From NCBI GenBank assembly GCA_052400625.1, contig JBQTGH010000003.1: a stretch of DNA of 64,000 bases. One strand, given 5' to 3'. Shown here piece by piece: positions 63,343 to 64,000 of this stretch. Position 1 is the stretch's first letter. Each line of letters begins with the position of its first letter. The stretch comes from Thermophagus sp052400625. Its GTDB lineage: Bacteria; Bacteroidota; Bacteroidia; Bacteroidales; Marinilabiliaceae. Made by a program: the position numbers and the translations under genes. The notes under the pieces were generated by a model. That model searched no databases, was not told the DNA's origin, and was given only the letters and a program-made list of their open reading frames with translations.

Positions 63343-64000
63343 TCTTCTTCGGCAGGAAGAACCAACCCCTCTCCGGATATTTCTTTCGTTAAATTTTCTG
63401 GCATCCCGTAGTAATAAATCCGACCATTTCCATCGATATAGGTTTTCAGCAGACCCGAAACCCGACACAATATCAAGCCCGATCCATACAACCGGAGATC
63501 TCCGTTGGCCATCCCCAATTCACCTGCTTTTATCATCCCTGAACCTTCCACCACTACATCCCCCTCATTCGCTTTTCCTTTCAACTGCATATTCCCGGAG
63601 CCGATCTGATGCAACCACAGATTATCAAAATTCCCGCTTATCGCCACAGTGGTACTTCCTTCTGCAACAACAGCCAAATTTTCGCAAATCAAACTGTCCG
63701 CTTTAAAGGTAGATACTTCATAAACGTTGACCCGCAAAAAGGATGTCCTGAATGTATCCACCTGAACCCTGCCACCATTAATGATTGCTACCTCCGACAA
63801 GTTTCCTGCTTCTAATGTTATCCGGACCGATTGGCGCGGAACTATTGAGAAGTTCTGTTTTACCCCTAGCTCCAGCGTTCCATTATTTACTTCCGATACA
63901 ACATATGACAATATATTGGAATCTGCCTCAACCGTTAAACTCCCGGAAAGCCCCTGCCGGATCTGAAGGTCAAAATCGGACTCCAGTAGAACCCTGTCAA
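63339..64000 (-). CDS. GIN-domain (DUF2807) protein, 5' end cut by window edge
   Basis: The reading frame runs from the right edge, without a start in view, to the stop at 63339; about 219 codons are visible. The first visible residues DFDLQIRQGLSGSLTVEAD are the GIN-domain entry, followed by short beta turns such as EGSGMIKAGELG and LYGSGLILCRVSGL, ending in SGEGLVLPAEED. It shares the family of the 55709-56422 protein but lacks its dense SGGAD turns. An in-frame TTG at 63911 is internal to the domain and not a start. Exported, function unknown. Confidence 0.85.
   Translation of the reverse strand, partial: DRVLLESDFDLQIRQGLSGSLTVEADSNILSYVVSEVNNGTLELGVKQNFSIVPRQSVRITLEAGNLSEVAIINGGRVQVDTFRTSFLRVNVYEVSTFKADSLICENLAVVAEGSTTVAISGNFDNLWLHQIGSGNMQLKGKANEGDVVVEGSGMIKAGELGMANGDLRLYGSGLILCRVSGLLKTYIDGNGRIYYYGMPENLTKEISGEGLVLPAEED

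Overview
This window comes from an AT-rich chromosome of a free-living, probably marine member of the Bacteroidota (class Bacteroidia, perhaps Marinilabiliales-like). The evidence is a SusC/SusD pair, many Cys-lipobox lipoproteins, promoters of the Bacteroidota type (TTG or TTTG, about 18-21 bases, TAnnTTTG), GIN-domain proteins, a Por-tail-like C-terminus and the near absence of Shine-Dalgarno sequences. The placement below phylum is inference. No rRNA, tRNA, CRISPR array, IS element or phage gene was seen.

Region 1 (1-31402) is a polysaccharide-utilisation locus whose enzymes fit N-linked glycoprotein glycans. The minus-strand arm reads, in transcription order: ROK regulator (22247), transglutaminase-like lipoprotein, GH29 fucosidase, PNGase F-like amidase, CBM9-like lipoprotein, second GH29 fucosidase, then SusC, SusD and a small lipoprotein behind a clear promoter and before a terminator, then a GH2 beta-galactosidase and a BNR-repeat lipoprotein cut by the window edge. 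The plus-strand arm, diverging from the ROK gene, holds CutC, an orphan secreted protein and three GH92 alpha-mannosidases, ending in a terminator. The inferred scheme is release of the glycan from protein (PNGase F-like enzyme and possibly the transglutaminase-like protein), import by SusCD, and trimming by fucosidases, galactosidase and mannosidases.

Region 2 (31613-43224) holds a large nuclease-helicase, a DPP-IV-type peptidase, a 51-residue lipoprotein, an OFA-type MFS carrier, an RRM RNA-binding protein, a YhcH/YiaL protein, and the ablA-ablB pair for the osmolyte N-epsilon-acetyl-beta-lysine with a convergent MarR regulator.

Region 3 (43240-54000) holds an MBL-fold hydrolase, a B3/B4-domain protein, pirin, an S9 peptidase, a DsrE protein, a cytochrome c-sugar dehydrogenase fusion, a YiiX-like hydrolase, a cupin and a TauE/SafE permease. 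It also contains two decayed genes, readable only by joining frames: a DUF5996 gene (44789-45449) and a GH97 glycosidase (48790-49593).

Region 4 (54109-64000) is mostly housekeeping: NADP-type glutamate dehydrogenase, two GIN-domain proteins (one cut by the right edge), a uracil permease, a ligase-ACP-acyltransferase fusion, a DJ-1 family protein, a DASH-type cryptochrome and a small Cys-rich protein. Several starts were moved from TTG codons to downstream ATGs where signal peptides, domain starts or a promoter required it.
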